Source of the DNA: Burkholderia arboris
GTDB taxonomy: Bacteria > Pseudomonadota > Gammaproteobacteria > Burkholderiales > Burkholderiaceae
Assembly: GCF_902499125.1 (NCBI RefSeq)
Contig: NZ_CABVPX010000020.1
Coordinates: 62,001-126,000, forward strand
DNA: 64,000 nucleotides
Reading direction: 5' to 3'
Made by a program: the position numbers and the translations under genes. The notes beneath the pieces were generated by a model. It saw nothing but the letters and a program-made list of their open reading frames with translations, made no database searches and was not told where the DNA came from. Below, one piece after another: positions 1 through 8,054 of this stretch; position 1 is the stretch's first letter, and each line of letters starts with the position of its first letter.

Positions 1-2
1 CC

Positions 3-203
3 GGTGAACTGCACGCACCAGCCCTCGCGCGCGAGGTGTTCGACGTGTCGGGCGCGGGCGATACCGTGATCGCGACGGTCGCGACGATGCTCGGCGCCGG
101 CGTGCCGCTGGTCGACGCGGTCGTGCTCGCGAATCGCGCGGCAGGCATCGTGGTCGGCAAGCTCGGCACGGCCACGGTGGATTACGACGAACTGTTTCAC
201 TGA
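3..203 (+). CDS. hldA: D-glycero-beta-D-manno-heptose-7-phosphate kinase, C-terminal end (partial)
   Basis: Only the last 66 codons lie in the window; the 5' part is off the left edge. The reading frame contains DVSGAGDTVIA, the C-terminal PfkB-family signature in which the GAGD aspartate acts as catalytic base, and ends with TGA at 201-203. The gene immediately downstream is hldD, the last enzyme of ADP-L-glycero-D-manno-heptose synthesis, which fits a stand-alone HldA-type kinase (the beta/gammaproteobacterial PfkB enzyme also called RfaE domain 1). The protein ends shortly after the kinase motif, so no fused nucleotidyltransferase domain follows. Another PfkB sugar kinase cannot be excluded from this fragment alone, but the neighbour makes that unlikely. 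Confidence 0.85.
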   Translation, partial: GELHAPALAREVFDVSGAGDTVIATVATMLGAGVPLVDAVVLANRAAGIVVGKLGTATVDYDELFH

Positions 204-205
204 GC

Positions 206-242
206 CCATTGGTGCGGCGCGACGAGCGCGCCGCACCAATGG
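206..242. other. Perfect 15-bp inverted repeat between hldA and hldD
   Basis: Arms CCATTGGTGCGGCGC (206-220) and its exact reverse complement (228-242) enclose a 7-nt loop. The hairpin starts three bases after the hldA stop and ends 25 bases before the hldD start. No T-run follows, so it is not a textbook intrinsic terminator. It may attenuate transcription or protect the hldA mRNA end. Confidence 0.6.
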
Positions 243-267
243 CTCGCACTTTTCAGGCAGGACGATC

Positions 268-1260
268 ATGACTCTCATCGTCACCGGCGCAGCCGGTTTT
301 ATCGGCGCGAACATCGTCAAGGCGCTCAACGAGCGCGGCGAGACGCGCATCATCGCGGTCGACAACCTGACGCGCGCGGACAAGTTCCGGAATCTCGTCG
401 ATTGCGAGATCGACGACTATCTCGACAAGACGGAATTCGTCGAGCGCTTCGCGCGCGGCGATTTCGGCAAGGTGCGCGCGGTGTTCCACGAAGGCGCCTG
501 TTCGGACACGATGGAAACCGACGGCCGCTACATGATGGACAACAACTTCCGCTACAGCCGCGCGGTGCTCGATGCCTGCCTCGCGCAGGGCACGCAGTTC
601 CTGTACGCATCGTCGGCTGCGATCTACGGCGGCTCGACGCGTTTCGTCGAGGAGCGCGAGGTCGAGGCGCCGCTGAACGTGTACGGCTATTCGAAGTTCC
701 TGTTCGACCAGGTGATCCGCCGCGTGCTGCCGAGCGCAAAGAGCCAGATCGCCGGCTTCCGCTATTTCAACGTGTACGGCCCGCGCGAGACGCAAAAGGG
801 GCGCATGGCGTCGGTCGCGTTCCACAACTTCAACCAGTTCCGCGCGGAAGGCAAGGTCAAGCTGTTCGGCGAGTACAACGGCTATGCGCCGGGCGAGCAG
901 ACGCGTGACTTCGTGTCGGTCGAGGACGTGACGAAAGTGAACCTGTTCTTCTTCGATCATCCGGAGAAGTCGGGCATTTTCAACCTCGGCACGGGCCGTG
1001 CACAGCCGTTCAACGATATCGCATCGACGGTCGTGAACACGCTGCGCGCGCTCGACAACCAGCCGGCGCTGACGCTCGCGCAGCAGGTCGAGCAGGGGCT
1101 GATCGAATACGTGCCGTTCCCCGATGCGTTGCGCGGCAAGTACCAGTGCTTCACGCAGGCCGACCAGACGAAACTGCGCGCGGCCGGCTACGACGCACCG
1201 TTCCTGACCGTGCAGGAAGGTGTCGATCGCTACGTTCGTTGGCTATCCGGCCAGGTTTAA
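268..1260 (+). CDS. hldD: ADP-L-glycero-D-manno-heptose 6-epimerase
   Basis: This cytoplasmic enzyme converts ADP-D-glycero- to ADP-L-glycero-D-manno-heptose, the activated heptose used for the LPS inner core. The 330-residue protein is an extended short-chain dehydrogenase/reductase of the family's usual length. The NADP-binding motif TGAAGFIG is at residues 6-13 and the catalytic Y139-x3-K143 (YGYSK) is present. The characteristic GYAPGEQTRDF stretch is near residue 215, and the substrate-binding half is complete. It lies directly downstream of the heptose kinase gene, so the two probably form one LPS-heptose unit. The ATG at 268 is preceded by an AGG-type ribosome site. Confidence 0.95.
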   Translation: MTLIVTGAAGFIGANIVKALNERGETRIIAVDNLTRADKFRNLVDCEIDDYLDKTEFVERFARGDFGKVRAVFHEGACSDTMETDGRYMMDNNFRYSRAVLDACLAQGTQFLYASSAAIYGGSTRFVEEREVEAPLNVYGYSKFLFDQVIRRVLPSAKSQIAGFRYFNVYGPRETQKGRMASVAFHNFNQFRAEGKVKLFGEYNGYAPGEQTRDFVSVEDVTKVNLFFFDHPEKSGIFNLGTGRAQPFNDIASTVVNTLRALDNQPALTLAQQVEQGLIEYVPFPDALRGKYQCFTQADQTKLRAAGYDAPFLTVQEGVDRYVRWLSGQV

Positions 1261-1333
1261 ACGCAAGGGCTGCATCGATAGACTGGGTCTCACGGTCGGC
1301 AGCCGCCGGCCGGTTTCTTCGGAGATCCAGCAC

Positions 1334-1678
1334 ATGATCAGGAAATGGTTTGCCGCAGCGGTCATGCTCGGCGCAGTCGCGTCAGCCTGGGCTGCCGTCG
1401 ACGTCAACACCGCGAACGAGGATGCGCTCATCGGCATCAAGGGCATCGGCCCGGCGCGTGCGAAGGCGATCGTCGACGAGCGCGGCGCACGCGGTCCGTT
1501 CAGGAATGCGGAAGATCTCACCGCGCGCGTGAAGGGAATGGGCGGGCATACCGTCGAGCGGCTCCAGCAGGAAGGGCTGACGATCGGTACGGCCGGCGCA
1601 GGCGCGACCCAGCAGGCCGCAGGCAAGCCGGCGGCCGCGAAGCCTGCCGCCGCACCGGCCCGCACCGCACAGAAGTAA
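1334..1678 (+). CDS. ComEA-like helix-hairpin-helix protein, exported
   Basis: The 114-residue protein has an N-terminal signal-like segment (residues 1-20, MIRKWFAAAVMLGAVASAWA). A ComEA-type helix-hairpin-helix DNA-binding domain follows (residues 22-80), with VDVNTANEDAL and GIKGIGPARA typical of the family. The Ala/Pro/Lys-rich tail may be disordered. ComEA proteins bind double-stranded DNA in the periplasm during natural transformation, but many proteobacteria carry small relatives whose role is untested, so only the family is assigned. The ATG at 1334 was chosen over an upstream in-frame start (1220) because it gives a clean signal peptide. A strong terminator follows. Confidence 0.8.
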   Translation: MIRKWFAAAVMLGAVASAWAAVDVNTANEDALIGIKGIGPARAKAIVDERGARGPFRNAEDLTARVKGMGGHTVERLQQEGLTIGTAGAGATQQAAGKPAAAKPAAAPARTAQK

Positions 1679-1733
1679 CGCGTCGCGCGCGACCGACAAA
1701 AGGCTCCTTCAGTCGCCGTCGTTACGACGGCTT

Positions 1734-1757
1734 CCCGCGGCATGCCGCGGGTTTTTT
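1734..1757 (+). terminator. Intrinsic terminator after the ComEA-like gene
   Basis: A perfect GC-rich palindrome (CCCGCGGCATGCCGCGGG, 1734-1751) is followed directly by six T's. It ends the hldD/comEA-like transcript before cysM. Confidence 0.85.
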
Positions 1758-1891
1758 GCGTGATGCGGCGTGCGCGGCAAGCGCGAATCGCGCGGCACGC
1801 GTATTCCATCGCGGTGAAGGGGTTGCCGGCGCGAGCGGCGGTGCTGGTTTACAATCGATTGATTGATCGGCCTCGTACTCACGGTATACCC

Positions 1892-2794
1892 ATGGCTTAC
1901 AAAACTATCGAAGACACGATCGGCAACACGCCGCTCGTGCAACTGGTCCGCTTGCCGGACGACGAGATTCGCGCGCGCAACAACGTGGTGCTCGCAAAGC
2001 TCGAAGGCAACAATCCGGCCGGTTCCGTGAAGGATCGTCCGGCGCTGTCGATGATCAGCAAGGCCGAGGCGCGCGGGCGCATCAAGCCGGGCGATACGCT
2101 GATCGAGGCGACGAGCGGCAACACGGGCATTGCGCTCGCAATGGCAGCGGCGATCCGCGGCTACAAGATGGTGCTGATCATGCCGGAGGACCTGTCGGTC
2201 GAGCGGCGTCAGAGCATGGCGGCTTACGGCGCTGAAATCATCCTGACGCCGGTGAAGGGCGGGATGGAGCTGGCACGCGACCTCGCGGAGCAGATGCAGC
2301 GCGAAGGCAAGGGCGTGATCCTCGACCAGTTCGGCAACCCCGACAATCCCGTTGCGCACTACGAAGCGACGGGGCCGGAGATCTGGCGCGATACGGAAGG
2401 GCGCATCACGCACTTCGTGTCGGCAATGGGCACGACGGGCACGATCATGGGCACGTCGCGCTACCTGAAGGAACAGAATCCGGCGATCGAGATCATCGGT
2501 GCGCAGCCGGAAGACGGCTCGCGCATTCCGGGCATCCGCAAGTGGCCGGAAGCGTATATGCCGACCATCTTCGATCGCAGCCGCATCGACCGCGTCGAGA
2601 ATGTGAGCCAGGCTGCGTCGGAAACGATGACGCGCCGGCTGGCGGCCGTCGAAGGCATCTTCGCGGGCATTTCGTCGGGCGGCGCATGCGAAGTCGCGAT
2701 GCGCATCGCACGCCAGGTCGAGAATGCGACGATCGTGTTCATCGTCTGCGATCGCGGCGACCGCTACCTGTCCACGGGCGTGTTTCCTGCCTGA
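1892..2794 (+). CDS. cysM: Cysteine synthase B (O-acetylserine/thiosulfate sulfhydrylase)
   Basis: This PLP-dependent fold-type II enzyme makes cysteine (or S-sulfocysteine from thiosulfate) from O-acetyl-L-serine in the cytoplasm. The 300-residue protein has the PLP lysine K47 within NPAGSVKDRP, the phosphate/substrate loop TSGNTG (74-79), and a Ser-Gly-rich PLP phosphate loop SSGGAC near residue 262. The sequence VKDRPALSMI and the shorter length (about 300 rather than 315-320 residues) favour CysM over CysK. The start at 1892 gives MAYKTIEDTIGNTPL, the normal family N-terminus; an upstream extension to 1742 does not resemble the family. It stands as a single gene between two terminators. 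Confidence 0.93.
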   Translation: MAYKTIEDTIGNTPLVQLVRLPDDEIRARNNVVLAKLEGNNPAGSVKDRPALSMISKAEARGRIKPGDTLIEATSGNTGIALAMAAAIRGYKMVLIMPEDLSVERRQSMAAYGAEIILTPVKGGMELARDLAEQMQREGKGVILDQFGNPDNPVAHYEATGPEIWRDTEGRITHFVSAMGTTGTIMGTSRYLKEQNPAIEIIGAQPEDGSRIPGIRKWPEAYMPTIFDRSRIDRVENVSQAASETMTRRLAAVEGIFAGISSGGACEVAMRIARQVENATIVFIVCDRGDRYLSTGVFPA

Positions 2795-2824
2795 ACATCG
2801 GCTGGCGCGTCGCGCGCCGGCAAT

Positions 2825-2857
2825 AAAAAAGCGCCGCTTGTGCGGCGCTTTTTCTTT
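2825..2857. terminator. Bidirectional terminator between cysM and mltB
   Basis: A hairpin GCGCCGC-TTGT-GCGGCGC (2831-2848) is flanked by six A's on the left and a T-rich run on the right. It can serve both converging genes. Confidence 0.85.
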
Positions 2858-2870
2858 GGGCGGCCAGTGC

Positions 2871-4088
2871 TTACTGCGACTGTGCCTGGGTAGCAGCGGG
2901 TTGCAGCGCGCCGGTCGCCTCCATCTGCGCCTTCACGGCTTCGCCGAGCTGGTACACGGTGAGCGCGTAGAAGAAGCTGCGGTTGTAGCGCGTCAGCACA
3001 TAGAAATTCTTCAGGCCGAGCATGTACTCGGTCGCACGCCCCGGCGACGGCAAATCGACCACGGTCACCGGCGTGCCGGCTTCGGTCGTGATGTTGACCG
3101 TCGGCTCGTTCAGCGTCATGCCGGCGCGCAGCAGTTGCGATAGCGCCCAGTGCGGTTCGGGCTGGCCGTCGGCGGCGGCCTGTGCGATGCCCAGGCTGCC
3201 CGTGTCGGGCGTGATCTGCCAGACCACCGGGCGGTCGGTTTCCCAGCCGTGCTGCTTCAGGTAGTTCGCGACGCTGCCGATCGCATCGACAGGACTGCTG
3301 CGCAGATCGACATGGCCCGTGCCGTCGAAGTCGACCGCATACTCGCGGATGCTGCTCGGCAGGAACTGCGGGATCCCGATCGCGCCCGTATACGAGCCGA
3401 GCACGGTGGTCGGGTCGAGTTGGTTGTCGCGGGTCCAGACCAGGAAGTCCTCGAGGTTCTTGCGGAACGTGGCCTGGCGGCTGTCGCGATTCGGCGTGTC
3501 CGGGTAGTCGAAAGTGAGCGTCGTCAGCGCGTCGAGCACGCGGAAATTGCCCATGTAGCGGCCATAGATCGTCTCGACGCCGATGATGCCGACGATCACC
3601 TCGGGCGGCACGCCGAACTGCTCGGACGCGCGCTGCAGCGTTGCCTGGTTCGCCTTCCAGAACTTCACGCCCGCGTTGATGCGGATCGGCTCGATGAAAC
3701 GCGAGCGGTAGACGCGCCAGTTCTTGACCGTCGGCGATGCGGCGGGCCTCACGAGCTTGACGGCCGTCGCCGAGTAGCTGATGCGCGAGAACAGCGCATG
3801 CAGGCTCGCCGAGTCGAAGCCGTTGCGGCTCACCATCTCGTCGATGAACGTGTCGACCTTCGCATTGTTCGCGTAACGCTGCGGAACGATTTCCTCTTCG
3901 AAGGTCTGGCCTTGCGGCACCGGCTGTTGCGGCTGGGCCTGTGCGACGAGCGTGCCGGCGGGCTTCGCGGGCTGCGTCTGCGCGCCGGCAGGCGCGATGC
4001 CGAGGGTCGCCGCGACGGCAGCGACGGCGAGCGGCGCGCGAACACGGAACAGCGCGGAGAGAAGGGCGGCAGGCTTGCTGGAATTCAT
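2871..4088 (-). CDS. mltB: Membrane-associated lytic murein transglycosylase B
   Basis: The enzyme cleaves peptidoglycan glycan strands, forming 1,6-anhydromuramic ends in the periplasm. The 405-residue protein begins with a signal-like hydrophobic stretch (about residues 14-36) with no obvious lipobox cysteine, so the product may be soluble or otherwise anchored. The GH103 catalytic glutamate is E172 in GIIGVETIYGRYMG. The downstream YTGAIGIPQFLPSS block, also diagnostic of this family, is present. The start at 4088 (MNSSKPAAL) is preferred to a longer ORF from 4235 because the extension lacks signal-peptide character. The gene converges with cysM and is divergent from the next gene. Confidence 0.92.
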   Translation of the reverse strand: MNSSKPAALLSALFRVRAPLAVAAVAATLGIAPAGAQTQPAKPAGTLVAQAQPQQPVPQGQTFEEEIVPQRYANNAKVDTFIDEMVSRNGFDSASLHALFSRISYSATAVKLVRPAASPTVKNWRVYRSRFIEPIRINAGVKFWKANQATLQRASEQFGVPPEVIVGIIGVETIYGRYMGNFRVLDALTTLTFDYPDTPNRDSRQATFRKNLEDFLVWTRDNQLDPTTVLGSYTGAIGIPQFLPSSIREYAVDFDGTGHVDLRSSPVDAIGSVANYLKQHGWETDRPVVWQITPDTGSLGIAQAAADGQPEPHWALSQLLRAGMTLNEPTVNITTEAGTPVTVVDLPSPGRATEYMLGLKNFYVLTRYNRSFFYALTVYQLGEAVKAQMEATGALQPAATQAQSQ

Positions 4089-4257
4089 GTCGAAGCGGGC
4101 GGACAGGGCGATTGGGTTCGGCGCAGTATACCCGACGCATCCGGCGTGCCGGGACGAAGCTGGCCCCCGTTGTGGTAAGTTAGCGGCGAATTCGCGGCAG
4201 ACGATGGACATCATTGATGGAGACCTGCGGCGCACCGTGCGCCGCGGATGACAGCTT

Positions 4258-5181
4258 ATGGCAACCGCTTTCTATACGCACCCCGACTGCATGCTGCACG
4301 AGATGGGGGAATGGCATCCGGAATGTCCGGCCCGCCTGTCGGCGATCCAGGATCAACTGATTGCGAGCCGCATCGACGATCTGATCGTGCACGAAACCGC
4401 GCCGTTCGCGAGCGAGGTCGCGCTGGGCCGCGTGCATACGCAGGCGCACATCGACTACATCCGGAGCATGACGCCGGTCGACGGCTACGTCGAGATCGAT
4501 CCCGATACGCTGATGAATCGCGATACGTGGCGCGCGGCGCTGCGCGCGGCCGGCGCCGCGATCGCGGCGACCGACGCGGTGATCGAGGGCCGCTACGCGA
4601 ATGCGTTCTGCGGCGTGCGTCCGCCCGGTCACCATGCGGAACCTGCGCGCGCAATGGGCTTCTGCTTCTTCAACAACGTCGCGATCGCCGCGCGGCATGC
4701 GCTCGACGTACACGGTCTCGAGCGCGTCGCGATCATCGATTTCGACGTGCACCACGGCAACGGCACCGAGGCCGCGTTCGCGAACGACGAGCGCGTGCTG
4801 ATGTGCAGCTTCTTCCAGCATCCGCTGTATCCGTTCTCGGGCGTCGATCACCAGGCGCCGAACATGGTCAACCTGCCGATGCCCGCGCGCAGCAACGGGA
4901 TGGCGATCCGCGAAGCCGTCGACATGTTCTGGCTGCCGCGCCTCGACGCGTTCAAGCCGCAGATGCTGTTCGTGTCGGCCGGCTTCGACGCGCATCGCGA
5001 GGACGACATCGGCAACCTCGGCCTCGTCGAGGCCGACTTCGAATGGCTGACCGCGCAGATCGTCGACGTGGCACGCCGGCATGCGCAGGGCCGCATCGTG
5101 AGCTGCCTCGAAGGCGGCTACAACCTGTCCGCGCTCGGGCGCAGCGTCGTCGCGCACCTGCGCGTGCTGGCCGGTATCTGA
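4258..5181 (+). CDS. Histone deacetylase-like amidohydrolase (class II type)
   Basis: The 307-residue protein is a complete arginase/deacetylase-fold zinc hydrolase. Visible active-site elements are RPPGHHAEP (H125, H126), the zinc-ligand block IDFDVHHGNGTE (D163, H165) and GFDAHRED (D244), plus the late LEGGYN loop. Bacterial members remove acetyl groups from small molecules, polyamines or proteins; acetylpolyamine amidohydrolase and AcuC are relatives, so the substrate is not assigned. The sequence is closest in style to the HDAH/class II group. It stands between mltB (divergent) and an alpha/beta hydrolase (convergent), with no evident operon partner. An ATG at 4258 begins the conserved MATAFYTHPDCMLHEM N-terminus. 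Confidence 0.88.
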   Translation: MATAFYTHPDCMLHEMGEWHPECPARLSAIQDQLIASRIDDLIVHETAPFASEVALGRVHTQAHIDYIRSMTPVDGYVEIDPDTLMNRDTWRAALRAAGAAIAATDAVIEGRYANAFCGVRPPGHHAEPARAMGFCFFNNVAIAARHALDVHGLERVAIIDFDVHHGNGTEAAFANDERVLMCSFFQHPLYPFSGVDHQAPNMVNLPMPARSNGMAIREAVDMFWLPRLDAFKPQMLFVSAGFDAHREDDIGNLGLVEADFEWLTAQIVDVARRHAQGRIVSCLEGGYNLSALGRSVVAHLRVLAGI

Positions 5182-5210
5182 TTCCTGACGAGCGGCCGGG
5201 CCGCGCGCAC

Positions 5211-6131
5211 TCAGCGCGCCGGCACGCGCGCGTGGATCCATGCGATCAGCGCGTCGATCACGCGGTCGCGGTCGAGATCGTTCATCGTTTCGTGGAAACC
5301 GCCTTCGTACAGCGTCAGCGTACGATCGGGCGAGCCGACGCGCGCGCCGAACGCGCGGCTGCCGTCGGGTTCGGTCAGCTTGTCCTCGGTGCCGTGATAG
5401 ACGAGCACCGGCACGCGGAGCGCGCCGCGGCCGCTTTCGATGCGCGTCATCGCGTCGAGGATCTCCGCACCGGTGCGTGCGGGCACCGCGCCGTGATGCA
5501 CGAGCGGATCGGCCCGATTGGCCGCGACGATGGCCGGATCGCGCGACAGCAGCGCCGCATCGATCTTGATGGCGGGGAAGGTCGGCCAGGCCCGGCTGAT
5601 GATGCGGCTGACCGCGAGCATCCAGCGCGGCACGTCGCGCCCGGGCGCGAGCGCCGGGCTCGACAGTACGAGGCCCGTCAGCGCATGGCCGCGAGCCGGC
5701 GCGCGTTCGATCGCGTAGAGCGCCGCGACTGCGCCGCCCATGCTGTGCCCCATCAGGAACAGCGGCGTATTGCCGCGTGCGGCTTCGGCGACCAGCGCGT
5801 CCGCATCGTTCAGGTAGCCGTCGAAACGCTCGGCCCACACGCGCTTGCCGGGCGACTGGCCGTGCCCGCGCAGGTCGATCGCAAGCACGTCGATGCCGGC
5901 GGCATTGAGCCGCCCGGCGAGCGCGGCATAGCGGCCCGCATGCTCGGCGAGGCCGTGCACGAGCGCGATCGTCGCACGCGGCGCCGCCGTGCCGCCACCG
6001 GCCGGCCAGCGGTACGACGCCAGTTCGAGCCCGTCCGCGGTACGCAGCCGGCCCATTTGCGGCGCGGGCGGCGCGGTAGGCGCCGATCCTGCAGTGGCGG
6101 GTGCGGCGGCCGGCGTGGTGGTGGCGGTCAT
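5211..6131 (-). CDS. Alpha/beta hydrolase, monoacylglycerol lipase/lysophospholipase type
   Basis: The 306-residue protein is a serine hydrolase of the 'hydrolase_4' group. The nucleophile elbow GHSMGG puts the catalytic serine at residue 130. The oxyanion-hole motif HGLAEHAGRY (59-68), a late acidic residue in YHGTEDKLTEP, and a histidine in GGFHETMND complete a plausible triad. The first ~25 residues are an Ala/Thr/Pro-rich stretch, probably disordered rather than a signal peptide. Known members hydrolyse monoacylglycerols or lysophospholipids. It converges with the deacetylase-like gene, with 29 bases between the stops. Confidence 0.85.
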   Translation of the reverse strand: MTATTTPAAAPATAGSAPTAPPAPQMGRLRTADGLELASYRWPAGGGTAAPRATIALVHGLAEHAGRYAALAGRLNAAGIDVLAIDLRGHGQSPGKRVWAERFDGYLNDADALVAEAARGNTPLFLMGHSMGGAVAALYAIERAPARGHALTGLVLSSPALAPGRDVPRWMLAVSRIISRAWPTFPAIKIDAALLSRDPAIVAANRADPLVHHGAVPARTGAEILDAMTRIESGRGALRVPVLVYHGTEDKLTEPDGSRAFGARVGSPDRTLTLYEGGFHETMNDLDRDRVIDALIAWIHARVPAR

Positions 6132-6299
6132 CTGGCGTGTCCCCTGTTCGTTGGTCGGTGTTCCGGATCATAGTCGCGGCCCTCTCGCGACGGGCCAGCG
6201 GCACTCCTCTAATTTCGTGTGGTTATGAAAAGATCGAAATCGATTATTAAGGGGAATGAGGGGTTTGCGGTAAAATCGACGGTTATTCCAGATGCATCG

Positions 6300-6345
6300 G
6301 CGGCTGACTGGCGGGCCAACTCGCCAGCCGGTCGCCGTTTTGTTT
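6300..6345 (+). promoter_or_regulatory. Possible leader hairpin before metN
   Basis: Just upstream of metN, CTGGCG (6308-6313) pairs with CGCCAG (6322-6327) around an 8-nt loop, followed after a few bases by GTTTTG. This may be an attenuator-like or pause hairpin. I do not recognise a known SAM riboswitch class here. Confidence 0.3.
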
Positions 6346-6347
6346 AC

Positions 6348-7382
6348 ATGATCGAATTACGCAATCTTTCGCAGCGTTTCCCCGGGCCGAGCGGCTGGGT
6401 CGACGCGTTGCGCAACGTCAACCTGACGATCCCGCAGGGCGAGGTGTTCGGCATCATCGGCCGAAGCGGCGCCGGCAAGAGCACGCTCGTACGCACCATC
6501 AACCTGCTCACGCGGCCGACCGAGGGCAATGTCGTCGTCGGCGGGCGCGATTTGATGCTGCTGCCGGCAGGCGCGCTGCGCGAAGCGCGGCGCGAGATCG
6601 GCATGATCTTCCAGCACTTCAACCTGCTGTCGTCGCGCACGGTATTCGACAACGTCGCGCTGCCGCTGGAACTGGCCGGTGCAAGCCGCGCCGAGATCGA
6701 GGCCGCGGTGCTGCCGCTGCTCGATCTCGTCGGGCTGTCCGCGCAGAAGGATCGTTATCCGTCGCAGATCAGCGGCGGGCAGAAGCAGCGTGTCGGCATT
6801 GCCCGCGCGCTGGCGAGCCAGCCGAAGGTGCTGCTGTCGGACGAAGCGACGTCCGCGCTCGATCCCGAAACCACGCGTTCGATCCTCGATTTGCTGAAGC
6901 GCATCAACCGCGAGCTTGGCCTGACGATCGTGCTGATCACGCACCAGATGGAAGTGATCAAGCAGGTGTGCGATCGCGTTGCAGTGCTCGATGCGGGGCG
7001 CGTGGTCGAGGAGGGCCGCGTGATCGACGTGTTCCTGCAGCCGCATCACGAAGTGACGCGCGCGCTGATCGGCGACGTGATCGCGCAGGAACTGCCGCCC
7101 GCGCTGAAGGCGCGCGTGGCCGAGCGGCTGAAGACGGGCCGCGGGCATCTGCTGCGGCTCGCATTCACGGGCTCGGGCGTCGACCAGCCGATCCTGTCGG
7201 AGACGATCCGCCGGTACGAACTCGATTTCAACATCCTGCATGGCCAGATCGACGAGATCCAGGGGCAGGCATTCGGTTCGCTCGCGGTGCTCGCGGGCGG
7301 CGAGCCGGGCAAGGTCGGGCAGGCGCTCGCGTTTCTGCGCGAGCAAGGTGTGGTGGTAGAGGAGCTTTCGTATGTTGAGTGA
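6348..7382 (+). CDS. metN: D/L-methionine ABC transporter, ATP-binding protein
   Basis: This is the ATPase of the methionine importer. The 344-residue protein has Walker A GRSGAGKST (38-46), the Q-loop region MIFQHFNLLSSRT, the signature ISGGQKQRV, Walker B VLLSDEATSALD and the switch histidine in LITHQ. The C-terminal ~100 residues are the NIL/ACT-like domain that binds methionine and inhibits transport. The chosen ATG (6348, MIELRNLSQRF) matches the normal family start; an upstream extension from 6219 would only translate the leader. It overlaps metI by 11 bases, so expression of the two is tightly linked. Confidence 0.95.
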   Translation: MIELRNLSQRFPGPSGWVDALRNVNLTIPQGEVFGIIGRSGAGKSTLVRTINLLTRPTEGNVVVGGRDLMLLPAGALREARREIGMIFQHFNLLSSRTVFDNVALPLELAGASRAEIEAAVLPLLDLVGLSAQKDRYPSQISGGQKQRVGIARALASQPKVLLSDEATSALDPETTRSILDLLKRINRELGLTIVLITHQMEVIKQVCDRVAVLDAGRVVEEGRVIDVFLQPHHEVTRALIGDVIAQELPPALKARVAERLKTGRGHLLRLAFTGSGVDQPILSETIRRYELDFNILHGQIDEIQGQAFGSLAVLAGGEPGKVGQALAFLREQGVVVEELSYVE

Positions 7383-8025
7383 GATGTTCGATATGTTCGT
7401 GCAGTCGTTCTGGGAGACGCTGATCATGGTCGGCATCTCCGGAGTGGTCGGCGCGCTCGTCGGCCTGCCGCTCGGCGTGCTGCTCTACCTGACCGATCGT
7501 CAGGGCGTGCTGCAGAACCTTGCGGTAAATCGCGTGCTCGGCGGCATCGTGAACGCCGTCCGCTCGACGCCGTTCATCATCCTGCTGGTCGCGGTGATTC
7601 CGTTCACGCGTCTCGTCACCGGCTCGTCGATCGGCACGGCCGCGGCGGTCGTGCCGCTGACGCTCGCGGCCGCGCCGTTCGTTGCGCGTCTCGTCGAAAC
7701 GGCGCTGCGTGAAGTCGATCGCGGGCTGATCGAGGCCGCGCAATCGATGGGCGCGACCACGTCGCAGATCGTCTTCAAGGTGCTGTTGCCCGAATCGCTG
7801 CCGGGCGTCGTCGCGGGCCTGACGATCACGTTCGTGTCGCTGGTCGGCTACTCGGCGATGGCCGGCGCGATCGGCGGCGGCGGGCTCGGCGATCTCGGGA
7901 TCCGCTACGGTTACCAGCGCTATCTGCCGGAAGTGATGTGGACGGTCGTCGCGATCCTGATCGTGTTCGTGCAGATCGTGCAGTCGTTCGGCGACTGGCT
8001 GGTCCGCCGGCTGAGCCACAAATAA
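7372..8025 (+). CDS. metI: Methionine ABC transporter permease
   Basis: The 217-residue inner-membrane protein has about five predicted transmembrane helices and the binding-protein-dependent transport signature near residues 120-145 (IEAAQSMGATTSQIVFKVLLP), which contacts MetN. The length matches MetI exactly. It starts inside the end of metN and is followed 29 bases later by metQ, giving the standard metNIQ order. Confidence 0.95.
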   Translation: MLSEMFDMFVQSFWETLIMVGISGVVGALVGLPLGVLLYLTDRQGVLQNLAVNRVLGGIVNAVRSTPFIILLVAVIPFTRLVTGSSIGTAAAVVPLTLAAAPFVARLVETALREVDRGLIEAAQSMGATTSQIVFKVLLPESLPGVVAGLTITFVSLVGYSAMAGAIGGGGLGDLGIRYGYQRYLPEVMWTVVAILIVFVQIVQSFGDWLVRRLSHK

Positions 8026-8054
8026 GACCAGATTGATCCGATAGGGGAGACACG

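Noticed and set aside
6219..6347. A SAM riboswitch upstream of metN
   Set aside because: Only a simple hairpin is visible; no recognisable SAM-I, SAM-II or other aptamer features were found by eye.
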